Assembly (NCBI GenBank): GCA_021783435.1
Contig: JAJXUC010000052.1
Location: 1 to 22,206, forward strand
Length of the DNA: 22,206 nt
Source of the DNA: Pseudomonadota bacterium
GTDB taxonomy: Bacteria > Pseudomonadota > Gammaproteobacteria > Burkholderiales > Burkholderiaceae
Direction of reading: 5' to 3'
Under the pieces are notes generated by a model that had not been told where the DNA came from, did no database searches, and saw nothing but the letters and a program-made list of their open reading frames with translations. Both the position numbers and the translations under genes were made by a program. This document shows positions 8,804 through 17,247 of the stretch, piece by piece (within the stretch, counting starts at the first letter, position 1; every line of letters begins with the position of its first letter).

Positions 8804-9262
8804 TCAGCGCCGGAAGCGCAGCGGCAGGCGTCCAACGAAAGCCCAGTACACGGCAACCACGCCCACGGCCAGGGCCACGGCGGCGCTGCGCCCTTGGCGG
8901 TGCAGCATGCCGTTCGTGCCGTACATCACCAACCCCAAGCCGATGGCGCCCAACGCCCGGCGCGCCGCCGGGCGCTGCATCCAGGGCAGCGGCGTGGCTG
9001 CGCGTTGCGGGTGCGGCGCAGCCGCATCGGCCGACGGGCGCAGTGCCAGATCGCGCTTGACCTGGAAAGACCCGATGATCAGGCAAGCCACTGCCGGCCA
9101 GCCGGTGAACATGAACAGCAACCGGGGCACGATGGGGTCGAGACCTGGCCAGCCGCCCAGCGCCACCACCAGGGTGATCAGCGACCACGGGACCCAGCCG
9201 ACGACCACCAGCAGCAGGCCGGCACGTATCCAGGGATTGCGCAGAACGATGGTCCTCGTCAT
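8804..9262 (-). CDS. Small predicted inner-membrane protein of unknown function
   Basis: A 152-residue protein that I do not recognise as a named family. Four hydrophobic segments are visible: AGLLLVVVGWVPWSLITLVVAL, LLFMFTGWPAVACLIIG, ALGAIGLGLVMYG and AVALAVGVVAVYWAFVG. A charged loop with Arg/Ala/Pro-rich sequence separates the second and third. It ends in LPLRFRR, a basic tail expected on the cytoplasmic side. The ATG at 9262 was chosen because it directly precedes the first basic and hydrophobic stretch; the frame upstream is open but reads as the shadow of the acetyltransferase gene. It converges on mnmC with 15 bases between stops and may be cotranscribed with the acetyltransferase, 112 bases away. 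Confidence 0.65.
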   Translation of the reverse strand: MTRTIVLRNPWIRAGLLLVVVGWVPWSLITLVVALGGWPGLDPIVPRLLFMFTGWPAVACLIIGSFQVKRDLALRPSADAAAPHPQRAATPLPWMQRPAARRALGAIGLGLVMYGTNGMLHRQGRSAAVALAVGVVAVYWAFVGRLPLRFRR

Positions 9263-9374
9263 GGTCGGGTTGCCGGCAAAGGGATGGATGGTTGGAACGC
9301 CGAGCTTGCGGCGGCGCCATGAGATGCCTGGATTGGACGACGATCGCCGCGCGAAATTGCCATGCAAGACCGCT

Positions 9375-9869
9375 TCAGCCATGCCGGCCGGGGTCAGCCG
9401 CGGCGCCCAGGCCCAGGGCCAGAAAGCGCACGCCCGGCAGCGGGTTGTGGCCATACGGGACGACATCCCGAAAGCCGAATTCCCGGTAGAGCGCCTGCGC
9501 CGCGGCCATGCCCGGCAGGGTGTCGAGCAGCAGTTCGGCATAACCCAGGGCTTGCGCCTGGCGAACGATGTGCTGCACCAGCGCCCGGCCCGCACCCAGG
9601 CCGCGGGCGGAGGGTTGCACGAACAGGCGCTTCATTTCGCAGCGCCTTGCATCCAGCGGACGCAAGGCGACACAGCCGACGGCTTGCTGCGCGTTCCAGG
9701 CCAGCAGCAGGCATCCGCGCGGTGGCGCATAAGCGCCGGGAAGTTGCGCGAGTTCGGCAGCGAAGCCCTGGAAACACAGGTCGATGCCGAGCTGCGCCTG
9801 GTAGGCGCTGAACAGGCGACGCGCGGTGTCGATGTCGCGTGGCGTGTGCGCGGGATGGATGGTCAACAT
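9375..9869 (-). CDS. GNAT family N-acetyltransferase
   Basis: A 164-residue protein with the Gcn5-related acetyltransferase fold, which transfers acetyl from acetyl-CoA to an amine. The acetyl-CoA pyrophosphate loop is visible as VQPSARGLGAGRALV (pattern R/Q-x-x-G-x-G), preceded by the beta strands GCVALRPLD and CEMKRLFV and followed by LLLDTLPGMAAAQALYREFGF, the usual motif B helix with the Tyr that can act as general acid. The ATG at 9869 gives a complete domain. The acceptor cannot be predicted. It lies 68 bases after... downstream of amn on the same strand and could be transcribed from the amn promoter if the hairpin between them is read through. Confidence 0.87.
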   Translation of the reverse strand: MLTIHPAHTPRDIDTARRLFSAYQAQLGIDLCFQGFAAELAQLPGAYAPPRGCLLLAWNAQQAVGCVALRPLDARRCEMKRLFVQPSARGLGAGRALVQHIVRQAQALGYAELLLDTLPGMAAAQALYREFGFRDVVPYGHNPLPGVRFLALGLGAAADPGRHG

Positions 9870-9912
9870 GAGGGGTCGTGCGGCTGACGTTGCGAGCGCG
9901 GTTGCGGTCGGC

Positions 9913-9932
9913 GCGGGCGTGGCCACGCCCGC
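9913..9932. terminator. Perfect 20-base palindromic hairpin after amn
   Basis: Arms GCGGGCGT and ACGCCCGC flank GGCC, so the whole 20 bases is its own reverse complement. It lies 6 bases after the amn stop codon in the minus direction. That position fits a transcription end or an RNA-protecting hairpin, although no T-run follows. The role is inference. Confidence 0.35.
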
Positions 9933-9937
9933 TGGCG

Positions 9938-11434
9938 CTACTGAAACGCCACCTCGTCGAAGCTGCGCAGCTTGCGGCTGTGGAGTTGCTCCATGCGCTG
10001 GCGGCGCAGGTTCTCGAGCGCGCGGATGCCGATGCGCAGATGCTGCTCCACGCGCTCGCGGTAGAAGCGGTCGGCCATGCCGGGCAGCTTGATGTCGCCA
10101 TGCAGCGGCTTGTCGCTCACGCACAGCAGGGTGCCGTAGGGCACGCGCAGGCGAAAACCGTTGGCGGCGATGGTCGCGCTTTCCATGTCGAGGGCAATGG
10201 CGCGACTCTGGCTGAAGCGGCGCTCGGGCGTGCTCAAGGGGCCATGAAAAGGCTGCAGCTCCCAGTTGCGGTTGTCGGTGGTGGCGACGGTGCCGGTGCG
10301 CATCACGCGTTTGAGTTCGTAGCCCTGCAACTGGGTGATCTCGGCCACGGCCTCCTGGATGGCAACCTGCACCTCGGCCAGCGGCGGAATGGGAACCCAG
10401 GGCGGCAGGTCTTCGTCGAGCACATGGTCTTCGCGCACATAGCCGTGGGCGAGCACGTAGTCGCCCAGTTGCTGGCTGTTGCGCAGGCCGGCGCAGTGAC
10501 CGAGCATGAGCCAGCCATGCGGGCGCAGCACGGCGATGTGGTCGGTGATGGTCTTGGCATTGGCCGGGCCGACGCCGATGTTGACCAGGGTGATGCCGCT
10601 GCGGTCCCGCCGCAGCAGGTGGTAGGCGGGCATCTGCGGCATGCGCGCAGGCCCTGCGCCCAGGGCGTCGCAGGCCTCGGCGGCCTCGCCCACGCGGCGG
10701 GTGACGACGTTGCCCGGCTCGACGAGGGCGATGTAGTCGTCCGCGCCTCGCGCCGGCGTGCGCATGAGATCGCGGGCGAAGCGCACGAACTCGTCGATGT
10801 AGAAACCGTAGTTGGTGAACAGCACGAAGTTCTGCACATGCGCGGGATCGCAGCCGGTGTAGTGGCGCAGGCGGTGCAGGGAGTAGTCCACGCGCGGGGC
10901 ATTGAACAGGGCCAGCGGGCGCGGCTGGCCGGGCTGCGGCTCGAAGGTGCCGTTGGCGATGCCGTCGTCCATCACCGACAAATCGGGCACGTCGAACAAC
11001 TCGCGCAAGCGGTCGCGCTGCGCCGGCGTGAGCTGGGACTGGAAGGGCTCGTGGTCGGCGAAGGTGAAGGGCAGCGGGATGGGGGTGGTGCTCTCGCTCA
11101 CCTCCAGCGGCACGCCGTGGTTGCGCAGCAGCAGCTGGAACTGCTCGCGGAAATAGTCGCCGAACAGGTCGGGGCGGGTGAGCGTGGTCTCGAACGCGCC
11201 GGGGCGCGAGACGAAGCCGTAGCTCAGGCGCGAGTCCGCATGGGCGCTGCTGGTGGTGCGAATGCGCACGCAGGGGTAGAAGGCATGCACCGGCTGCGCC
11301 GGCTCGTCGCCGGCCAGAAAGCGATGCAGCGCCTCGTGCAGCCGCGCCACGCCCTGCGCGTAAATGGCCTGAACCTGGGCCAACGCGCTGTCGGCGCTGG
11401 TGTGTTGGGTGCTCGGGGCGGTGGGGTGGGACAT
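9938..11434 (-). CDS. amn: AMP nucleosidase
   Basis: A 498-residue enzyme, slightly longer than E. coli Amn (484). It hydrolyses AMP to adenine and ribose 5-phosphate and so helps set the adenylate pool. The N-terminal Amn domain contains YPCVRIRTTS and SYGFVSRPG; the C-terminal nucleoside-phosphorylase-like domain contains ITLVNIGVGPANAKT, HCAGLRNSQQLGDYV, and near the end ALDMESATIAANG, where the MES glutamate contacts ribose in this superfamily. The ATG at 11434 starts a Ser/Thr-rich head before the conserved part; no clear ribosome binding site is seen. It follows the LysR gene on the same strand, with 125 bases between them. Confidence 0.93.
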   Translation of the reverse strand: MSHPTAPSTQHTSADSALAQVQAIYAQGVARLHEALHRFLAGDEPAQPVHAFYPCVRIRTTSSAHADSRLSYGFVSRPGAFETTLTRPDLFGDYFREQFQLLLRNHGVPLEVSESTTPIPLPFTFADHEPFQSQLTPAQRDRLRELFDVPDLSVMDDGIANGTFEPQPGQPRPLALFNAPRVDYSLHRLRHYTGCDPAHVQNFVLFTNYGFYIDEFVRFARDLMRTPARGADDYIALVEPGNVVTRRVGEAAEACDALGAGPARMPQMPAYHLLRRDRSGITLVNIGVGPANAKTITDHIAVLRPHGWLMLGHCAGLRNSQQLGDYVLAHGYVREDHVLDEDLPPWVPIPPLAEVQVAIQEAVAEITQLQGYELKRVMRTGTVATTDNRNWELQPFHGPLSTPERRFSQSRAIALDMESATIAANGFRLRVPYGTLLCVSDKPLHGDIKLPGMADRFYRERVEQHLRIGIRALENLRRQRMEQLHSRKLRSFDEVAFQ

Positions 11435-11525
11435 GTTGGATGGGTGTCGCTGAAGACGTTGCCGATGTTGCCGATGACTCCGATGACCTGCTGCCTGAAT
11501 GACGCGCTCCGCGGCCTCGGCAGCT

Positions 11526-11539
11526 CGAAACAAGTTTCG
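11526..11539. other. 14-base palindrome in the lysR-amn gap
   Basis: CGAAACAAGTTTCG is an imperfect-centre palindrome with 6-base arms around AA. It lies between the stop of the LysR gene and the amn start, about 95 bases before amn. It could be a protein-binding site for amn control or a weak hairpin at the end of the lysR transcript; nothing decides between these. The rest of this gap holds only a triple CATCGG repeat on the minus strand. Confidence 0.2.
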
Positions 11540-11559
11540 CAAAAGGCTGTAGGGGGCTG

Positions 11560-12552
11560 TCAACCCATGCCCGCGCCGTCCGGCAGCAATTGCGTCTGCA
11601 GCCATTGAACCAGAGCCGCCACTTCGGGCCGCCGCATGGCGTCGCTGCGCAAGGCCAGGTGGTAGACGTAGCCGCTGGCCTGCGGCTCGCCCAGCGGCAG
11701 CACCAGACTGCCGTCGGCCAGCAGATGGCGCATCAGCACCATCTGCCCCATCGCCACGCCCATGCCGGCGAGCGCCGCCTGCACCGCCTGGTGGGTGAAG
11801 TTGAGGTGCAGCCAGCTTTGCGGTTCCACCATCGGCTGGCGGATCGTGGCGAACCAGCCGGGCCAGGACAGGGCGTCGATGTGCTGCTGGCCGAAGCCTG
11901 CCTGGGGGCCCATGCTGCCGACATCGGCAATCAGTGTGGCCCGTTTGAGATCCGCAGGTTTGCGCAAGCCCCCGCGCGCCTGCAACTCGGCCTGCAGGCG
12001 CGGGCTGCAAACCGGCGCGATGCGCTCCTCGAACAAGGCGCGGGTGCCCGGCGTGCGGGCCAGCGGGTTGTCGGGATGTACCAGGCGCAGCGCCACATCC
12101 TGCCCGGAAGTCTCCAGGTCGGCCATGCGGTCGGAGGCTTCCACGGCGATGTCGACTTCGGGGTGCTCGGCCTGGAACAGCGGCAGGCGTGGCATCAGCC
12201 ACAGGCTGGCGAAGGAGGGGAAGGTGGTGATGCGCACGCTGGGGCGCTGCGTGCCGCGGCGCAGGGCCGTCACGGTGTCGTCGAGCGCGGTCAGCAGCGG
12301 GCGCAAGGCGGCGGCCAGGCGTTCTCCCGCCGGGGCGAGACGGATGCGCGGACCGTCGCGCGTGAACAGCGCCAACCCCACCTCGGCCTCCAGTGCCTGG
12401 ATCTGCCGACTGAGCGCCGACTGGGTGATGGACAACTCATGCGCCGCGGCGGTGAAGCTGCCCAGGCGCGCGGCGGCTTCGAACGCGCGCAGAAAGCCCG
12501 TGTCGATGCGCCGTGTCGGGCGGCGCGGGGGGGTTGGGGTGGTGACCGGCAT
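11560..12552 (-). CDS. LysR-family transcriptional regulator (GcvA-like)
   Basis: A 330-residue regulator of usual LysR length. The winged helix-turn-helix spans about residues 18-77, with FLRAFEAAARLGSFTAAAHEL and the recognition helix ITQSALSRQIQALE. The effector domain begins near VRITTFPSFASLWLMPRLPLFQ, a pattern typical of the GcvA-like subgroup. The ligand is unknown. It is divergent from the DUF2917 gene, 160 bases apart, a pairing I recall as common in Burkholderiales, and it probably controls that gene and itself. A perfect inverted repeat 20 bases before its start fits autoregulation. Alternative targets are amn or other distant genes. Confidence 0.92.
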   Translation of the reverse strand: MPVTTPTPPRRPTRRIDTGFLRAFEAAARLGSFTAAAHELSITQSALSRQIQALEAEVGLALFTRDGPRIRLAPAGERLAAALRPLLTALDDTVTALRRGTQRPSVRITTFPSFASLWLMPRLPLFQAEHPEVDIAVEASDRMADLETSGQDVALRLVHPDNPLARTPGTRALFEERIAPVCSPRLQAELQARGGLRKPADLKRATLIADVGSMGPQAGFGQQHIDALSWPGWFATIRQPMVEPQSWLHLNFTHQAVQAALAGMGVAMGQMVLMRHLLADGSLVLPLGEPQASGYVYHLALRSDAMRRPEVAALVQWLQTQLLPDGAGMG

Positions 12553-12571
12553 CGGCGTCCTTCATCATGCG

Positions 12572-12589
12572 TTCTTTGCATCATAAGAA
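12572..12589. promoter_or_regulatory. Candidate LysR operator
   Basis: TTCTT and AAGAA form a perfect inverted repeat around eight bases, and the site contains a T-N11-A element from 12573 to 12585, the general LysR-family box. It lies 20 bases before the regulator's ATG and 124 bases before the divergent gene. Binding is inferred from position and symmetry only. Confidence 0.4.
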
Positions 12590-12712
12590 TACGAAATGAC
12601 CGTTTTTGCAAGCGCCACCGGACGCCTAAGCTTGCATCCAAGATCAACAGAATTCAGGCTGTACAACGACATCTTTCGACTGCACACGACCCTGGAAACG
12701 ATGGAGTTCATC

Positions 12713-13108
12713 ATGCGCGAATGGAATCAAGATACCCTGCAGGTGCAACGCGCCTGGGTGGCCTTGCAAACCGGTGATTCGCTGCTCTTGCGCGGCGCGC
12801 TCGGATTGCGGGTGGAGGCGGCCGCACCGCCCTGCTCCGGGCAGCAAGCACCGCTGCTGTGGCTGACCGAGGAGGGCGAGCCGGACGATGTGTTCCTGCG
12901 CCCGGGCGAAAGCCATGTGCTGCGTGGCCGTGGGCGCGTGGTGGCCAGCGCCTGGGGGCCCATCAACCTGCGGGTGGTGGCGGCAACCTCGCTGGCGACG
13001 CGCGCCAGGGTGGCCGACCCTCGGCCCATCGACGCCCACCGCAGCGCTCAACGCATGCCGAGATCGGCCAGCAGGCCGAGCGTGGGTTCGGCCTGGTTGA
13101 GGGTGTAG
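12713..13108 (+). CDS. DUF2917 domain protein
   Basis: A 131-residue protein; the DUF2917 core runs through LQTGDSLLLRGALGLRVEAA, LLWLTEEGEPDDVFLRPGES and HVLRGRGRVVASAWGP, the alternating beta pattern of this small cupin-like family of unknown function. The start at 12713 has GGAG six bases before it; an in-frame ATG at 12701 would add four residues. The last 20 residues, after the domain, lie over the 3' end of metF on the other strand (61 bases shared), and have the Arg/Ser/Ala composition of a read-through tail. It is divergent from the LysR gene, which is its likely regulator. Confidence 0.75.
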   Translation: MREWNQDTLQVQRAWVALQTGDSLLLRGALGLRVEAAAPPCSGQQAPLLWLTEEGEPDDVFLRPGESHVLRGRGRVVASAWGPINLRVVAATSLATRARVADPRPIDAHRSAQRMPRSASRPSVGSAWLRV

Positions 13109-13881
13109 ATGTGCAGGCCGGGCGCGCCACCCGAGACGAGTTGATCGCACAGGTCGGCCACCACCTCGCGGCCGAAGGCGAGGATGCTGGCGCGGTCGTC
13201 ACCAAAGCTCTGCAGGCGCAGGCGGATCCAGCGCGGCACCTCGGCGCCGCACACCTCGGAGAAGCGCAGCAACTGGCTGGCGTTGGTGATGGGCATGACG
13301 CCGGGCACGACAGGCGCGTCCACACCCGCCGCCAGGACGTCGTCCGCGAAACGGAAGTAGGCGTCGCTGTTGAAAAAATATTGGGTGATGGCGGAGTTCG
13401 CGCCGGCCTGCATTTTGTCGACGAAATGGCGCAGGTCGTCTTGCGGGCTGCGCGCCTGCGGGTGCACTTCCGGGTAGGCGGCCACCTCGATGTGGAACCA
13501 GTCTCCGGTCTCGGCGCGGATGAATTCCACCAGGTCGCGCGCATGGTGGAACTCGCCGCCCAGGCCGTAGCCCGAGGGCAAGTCGCCGCGCAGGGCGACG
13601 ATGCGGCGGATACCCGCGGCGCGGTAGCGTTGCAGCAGGCCGCGCACGCTGTCGCGGCTGGCGCCGACGCAGGAGAGGTGCGGCGCGGCGGCCACGCCTT
13701 CCTCGGCAATCTCCTTCACGGCGTGCAGGGTGCCGTCCTGGGTGGAACCGCCGGCGCCGAAGGTGACGGAACAAAACTCGGGTTTATGGGCGTAAAGGCG
13801 CTGCCGTGCGGCGCGCAGCTTGACGGCGCCTTCGGGCGTCTTGGGCGGGAAAAATTCGAAACTGAGATGGGAAAGGTTCAT
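13048..13881 (-). CDS. metF: Methylenetetrahydrofolate reductase
   Basis: A 277-residue flavoenzyme (E. coli MetF has 296) that reduces 5,10-methylenetetrahydrofolate to 5-methyltetrahydrofolate with NADH, supplying the methyl group for methionine. Family marks: SFEFFPPKT with candidate catalytic Glu9, SVTFGAGGST, IVALRGDLPSGYG, VAAYPEVHPQA, AGANSAITQYFF and the C-terminal IYTLNQAEPTLGL. The ATG at 13881 immediately precedes the conserved start; the open frame upstream adds nine residues without support. It follows ahcY by 105 bases, a gap largely filled by a strong hairpin, so one SAH-controlled transcript probably covers both genes. Confidence 0.95.
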   Translation of the reverse strand: MNLSHLSFEFFPPKTPEGAVKLRAARQRLYAHKPEFCSVTFGAGGSTQDGTLHAVKEIAEEGVAAAPHLSCVGASRDSVRGLLQRYRAAGIRRIVALRGDLPSGYGLGGEFHHARDLVEFIRAETGDWFHIEVAAYPEVHPQARSPQDDLRHFVDKMQAGANSAITQYFFNSDAYFRFADDVLAAGVDAPVVPGVMPITNASQLLRFSEVCGAEVPRWIRLRLQSFGDDRASILAFGREVVADLCDQLVSGGAPGLHIYTLNQAEPTLGLLADLGMR

Positions 13882-13914
13882 GCGTGCCAAAGCCCGGAAA
13901 CATGGCAATCGGTG

Positions 13915-13960
13915 GCCTGCGCGGCAGGCTCCAGCCTCGGTTGGAGCCTGCCGCGCAGGC
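13915..13960. repeat. 19-base perfect inverted repeat between ahcY and metF
   Basis: Arms at 13915-13933 and 13942-13960 are exact reverse complements (19 pairs) around the loop GCCTCGGT. It lies in the ahcY-metF gap, 34 bases before the metF start in the minus direction. With no T-run it is not a standard terminator. It could be a partial terminator that lowers metF relative to ahcY, an RNA-stabilising hairpin, or a copy of a genome-wide palindromic repeat. Confidence 0.75.
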
Positions 13961-13986
13961 GGCGAACGACCGGCGATCCACCGTGA

Positions 13987-15405
<1,419 letters not shown>

Positions 15406-15424
15406 ACAAGCTCCGAACAAAGTG

Positions 15425-15460
15425 GCCGGGAACGGATGCACACCGCATCCCGCGCCCGGC
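15425..15460 (-). ncRNA. Second hairpin in the ahcY leader (possible expression platform)
   Basis: In the minus-strand RNA, GCCGGG and CCCGGC pair as an outer six-base stem, and GGATGC with GCATCC as an inner stem around five bases. It lies between the SAH aptamer and the ahcY ribosome binding site (15411-15414). Its 3' edge overlaps an eight-base segment, GGCCACTT at 15420-15427, that is also complementary to AAGTGGCC at 15509-15516. That gives two mutually exclusive folds, as expected of a riboswitch output region. The pairing is visible; the switching is inference. Confidence 0.45.
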
Positions 15461-15525
15461 ACGGGTTGGGTGAGCGCCGTTGAAGGAAAGCGGCCCCTGC
15501 CTTGAGCGGGCCACTTGCGATCAAT

Positions 15526-15604
15526 GTCCCGAGCCTGGCGACGGCCTGCATGGGCCGATGAACGTCGTCACGCGGCCCGCCGTGCGTTGCAACGCTCCTC
15601 GGGG
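15526..15604 (-). ncRNA. S-adenosylhomocysteine (SAH) riboswitch
   Basis: The minus-strand sequence from 15604 reads CCCCGAGGAGCGTTGC and closes near 15540-15528 with CCAGGCTCGGGA. The GAGGAGCG and CCAGGCTCG halves are the conserved core of the SAH riboswitch class, and CCCGAG with CTCGGG forms the P1 helix. A GGGCC/GGCCC stem lies between them. Position, 120 bases before ahcY, is the classical one in betaproteobacteria. On binding SAH the element raises expression of the recycling genes. It begins about where a transcription start would fall after the TAGAAT box, so it opens the mRNA. Confidence 0.92.
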
Positions 15605-15612
15605 AGTACGGC

Positions 15613-15618
15613 ATTCTA
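15613..15618 (-). promoter_or_regulatory. Candidate -10 box for ahcY-metF
   Basis: TAGAAT on the minus strand sits about 8 bases before the 5' edge of the SAH aptamer, so the predicted start falls near 15605. No good -35 hexamer is seen 16-18 bases upstream. Support is therefore mostly its position. Confidence 0.45.
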
Positions 15619-15693
15619 TCGGTTTGCCGCAGCCCCATCGAGGCCCATAAGATCACCCCGCGACCTCTCCCCTCTTTGGCTCCACCCCACACC

Positions 15694-16584
15694 ATGCGCC
15701 ATCCGCTACGCCTCTGCCCTGTCCCGTCTTTCGGGGGGCTACGCCCGCTGCTGCTGTGTTGCCTGCTGCTGGCCGGACTGCCTTGGGCGCTGGCCGAGGC
15801 GCCAAATCCTCAGCCCCCTGCTCTGCTGCTGGCCGAAACCACCTCGGGCAAGCTTGATCCGGCGCCTTACTGGGTGAGCGAAAAACTCGACGGTGTGCGC
15901 GCCTTCTGGGACGGTCGGGTACTGCGTTTTCGCAGCGGCAACCTGGTGCCCGCTCCTGCATGGTTCACCGCCCCACTGCCCCCACAGCCGCTGGACGGCG
16001 AGCTGTGGATCGCACGCGAGCGCTTCGAACAGGTCTCGGGCATCGTCCGCAGCCATCCGCCCGACGACCGCGACTGGAAGCAGGTGCGCTACATGGTGTT
16101 CGAACTCCCCGATGCTCCGGGCAGCTTCACCTATCGCCTCGCCCGCATGCGCACGCTGGTGGAACGGGCGCAGGCGCCCTGGCTGAGCATGGTTCCGCAG
16201 TTCCGCGTGTCCGACCCCGCCGCGCTGAGGCGGCATCTCGATCAGGTCGTGAAGGACGGCGGCGAGGGCCTGATGCTGCACCGCGCCGATGCCCCCTACC
16301 GCACCGGCCGACTTGACGTGCTGCTCAAGCTCAAACCCTGGCAGGACGCCGAAGCCACCGTCGTCGGCTACACGCCGGGCAAAGGCAAATACTTGGGGCT
16401 GACTGGCGCGCTCACTATGCAGATGCCCGACGGCAAGACCTTCCGCCTCGGCTCCGGCCTGAGCGACGCCTTGCGCCGCGACCCGCCGCCCATCGGCACC
16501 CTCGTCACCTACCGCTACCAGGCCCTCACGCAAGCCGGAGTTCCGCGGTTCGCCCGCTACCTGCGCGTGCGCGAGGCGGAGTAA
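15694..16584 (+). CDS. ligE: Secreted ATP-dependent DNA ligase (LigE type)
   Basis: A 296-residue minimal ATP-dependent ligase, which seals nicks after forming a lysine-AMP intermediate. Motif I is EKLDGVRA with nucleophile Lys64; LDGELW and YMVFELPDAP follow, then motif IV EGLMLHRADAPY and motif V LLKLKPWQDAEATVVGY, and an OB-fold end with VTYRYQALTQAGVPRFARYL. An N-terminal signal peptide is clear (LRPLLLCCLLLAGLPWALA), as in the periplasmic LigE group linked to DNA uptake or extracellular DNA. The replicative ligase is NAD-dependent LigA, so this one is accessory. ATG 15694 is used; a TTG at 15676 in frame is possible. It is divergent from ahcY. Neither start has a good ribosome binding site. 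Confidence 0.88.
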   Translation: MRHPLRLCPVPSFGGLRPLLLCCLLLAGLPWALAEAPNPQPPALLLAETTSGKLDPAPYWVSEKLDGVRAFWDGRVLRFRSGNLVPAPAWFTAPLPPQPLDGELWIARERFEQVSGIVRSHPPDDRDWKQVRYMVFELPDAPGSFTYRLARMRTLVERAQAPWLSMVPQFRVSDPAALRRHLDQVVKDGGEGLMLHRADAPYRTGRLDVLLKLKPWQDAEATVVGYTPGKGKYLGLTGALTMQMPDGKTFRLGSGLSDALRRDPPPIGTLVTYRYQALTQAGVPRFARYLRVREAE

Positions 16585-16633
16585 GACGGCTTCGTCGGAC
16601 CAGCTTGATTTCAGCGCCGCCGGCGACGCCGCG

Positions 16634-17242
16634 CTACGCCCCCGCCAGAAGATGGAAGGCGAGATACGCCATCAGCAGCGCAATCACGGCGTCGAGCAGC
16701 CGCCAGGCCCGGGCCGACCGGAACAGAACGGACATGCGCCGGCTGCCCACGGCGAGCGCGACGAACCACAGCAGCGACGCCAGCATGGTTCCCGCCGCGA
16801 ACGGCCATTGTTGCGCGGCGGGCTTGCTCGCCCCGATCGAACCGATGAGCACCACCGTGTCCAGCCACGCATAGGGGTTGGCGAAACCCAGAAGCAGGGC
16901 AGTTTTCAGTACGGCGCGCGATGTGCCGTGGCTGTCGTTTTGCGCCGGCATCGACGCGTTGCGCAGGCTTGCCAAGAGTCGCTGCGCGCCGAACCAGGCG
17001 AGATACACCGCGCCCGCGACGACGAGCGCGGACTCCGCACGGGGACTGTGGCCGAGCAAGGTGCCGATGCCGGCAATGCCGACCACGATCAGCACCACGT
17101 CGGCCAGCACGCAGATCGCCACCACGCCCCAAACGGGCCGAGCGCCCACGCCCTGCCGGATGACCAGGGTGTCTTTCGGTCCCGGCGCGGCGAACAGGCC
17201 GACACCCAGCAGAAGACCTTCGATGAACAACGCGACAGTCAT
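16634..17242 (-). CDS. LysE/ArgO-type amino acid exporter
   Basis: A 202-residue membrane protein of LysE-superfamily length, with about five or six hydrophobic segments. Recognisable marks: FAAPGPKDTLVIRQG near the N-terminus (the GP-x-x-x-x-x-x-x-G loop of LysE/ArgO), VLADVVLIVVGIAGIGTLL, FANPYAWLDTVVLIGSIG, and ASLLWFVALAVGSRRMS. These match the ArgO/LysE branch, which exports arginine, lysine or related amino acids, more than RhtB. It begins 5 bases after the stop of the oxygenase gene, so the two are surely cotranscribed and probably translationally linked. The natural cargo here may be the oxygenase product; that is inference. Confidence 0.9.
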   Translation of the reverse strand: MTVALFIEGLLLGVGLFAAPGPKDTLVIRQGVGARPVWGVVAICVLADVVLIVVGIAGIGTLLGHSPRAESALVVAGAVYLAWFGAQRLLASLRNASMPAQNDSHGTSRAVLKTALLLGFANPYAWLDTVVLIGSIGASKPAAQQWPFAAGTMLASLLWFVALAVGSRRMSVLFRSARAWRLLDAVIALLMAYLAFHLLAGA

Positions 17243-17247
17243 TCGGA

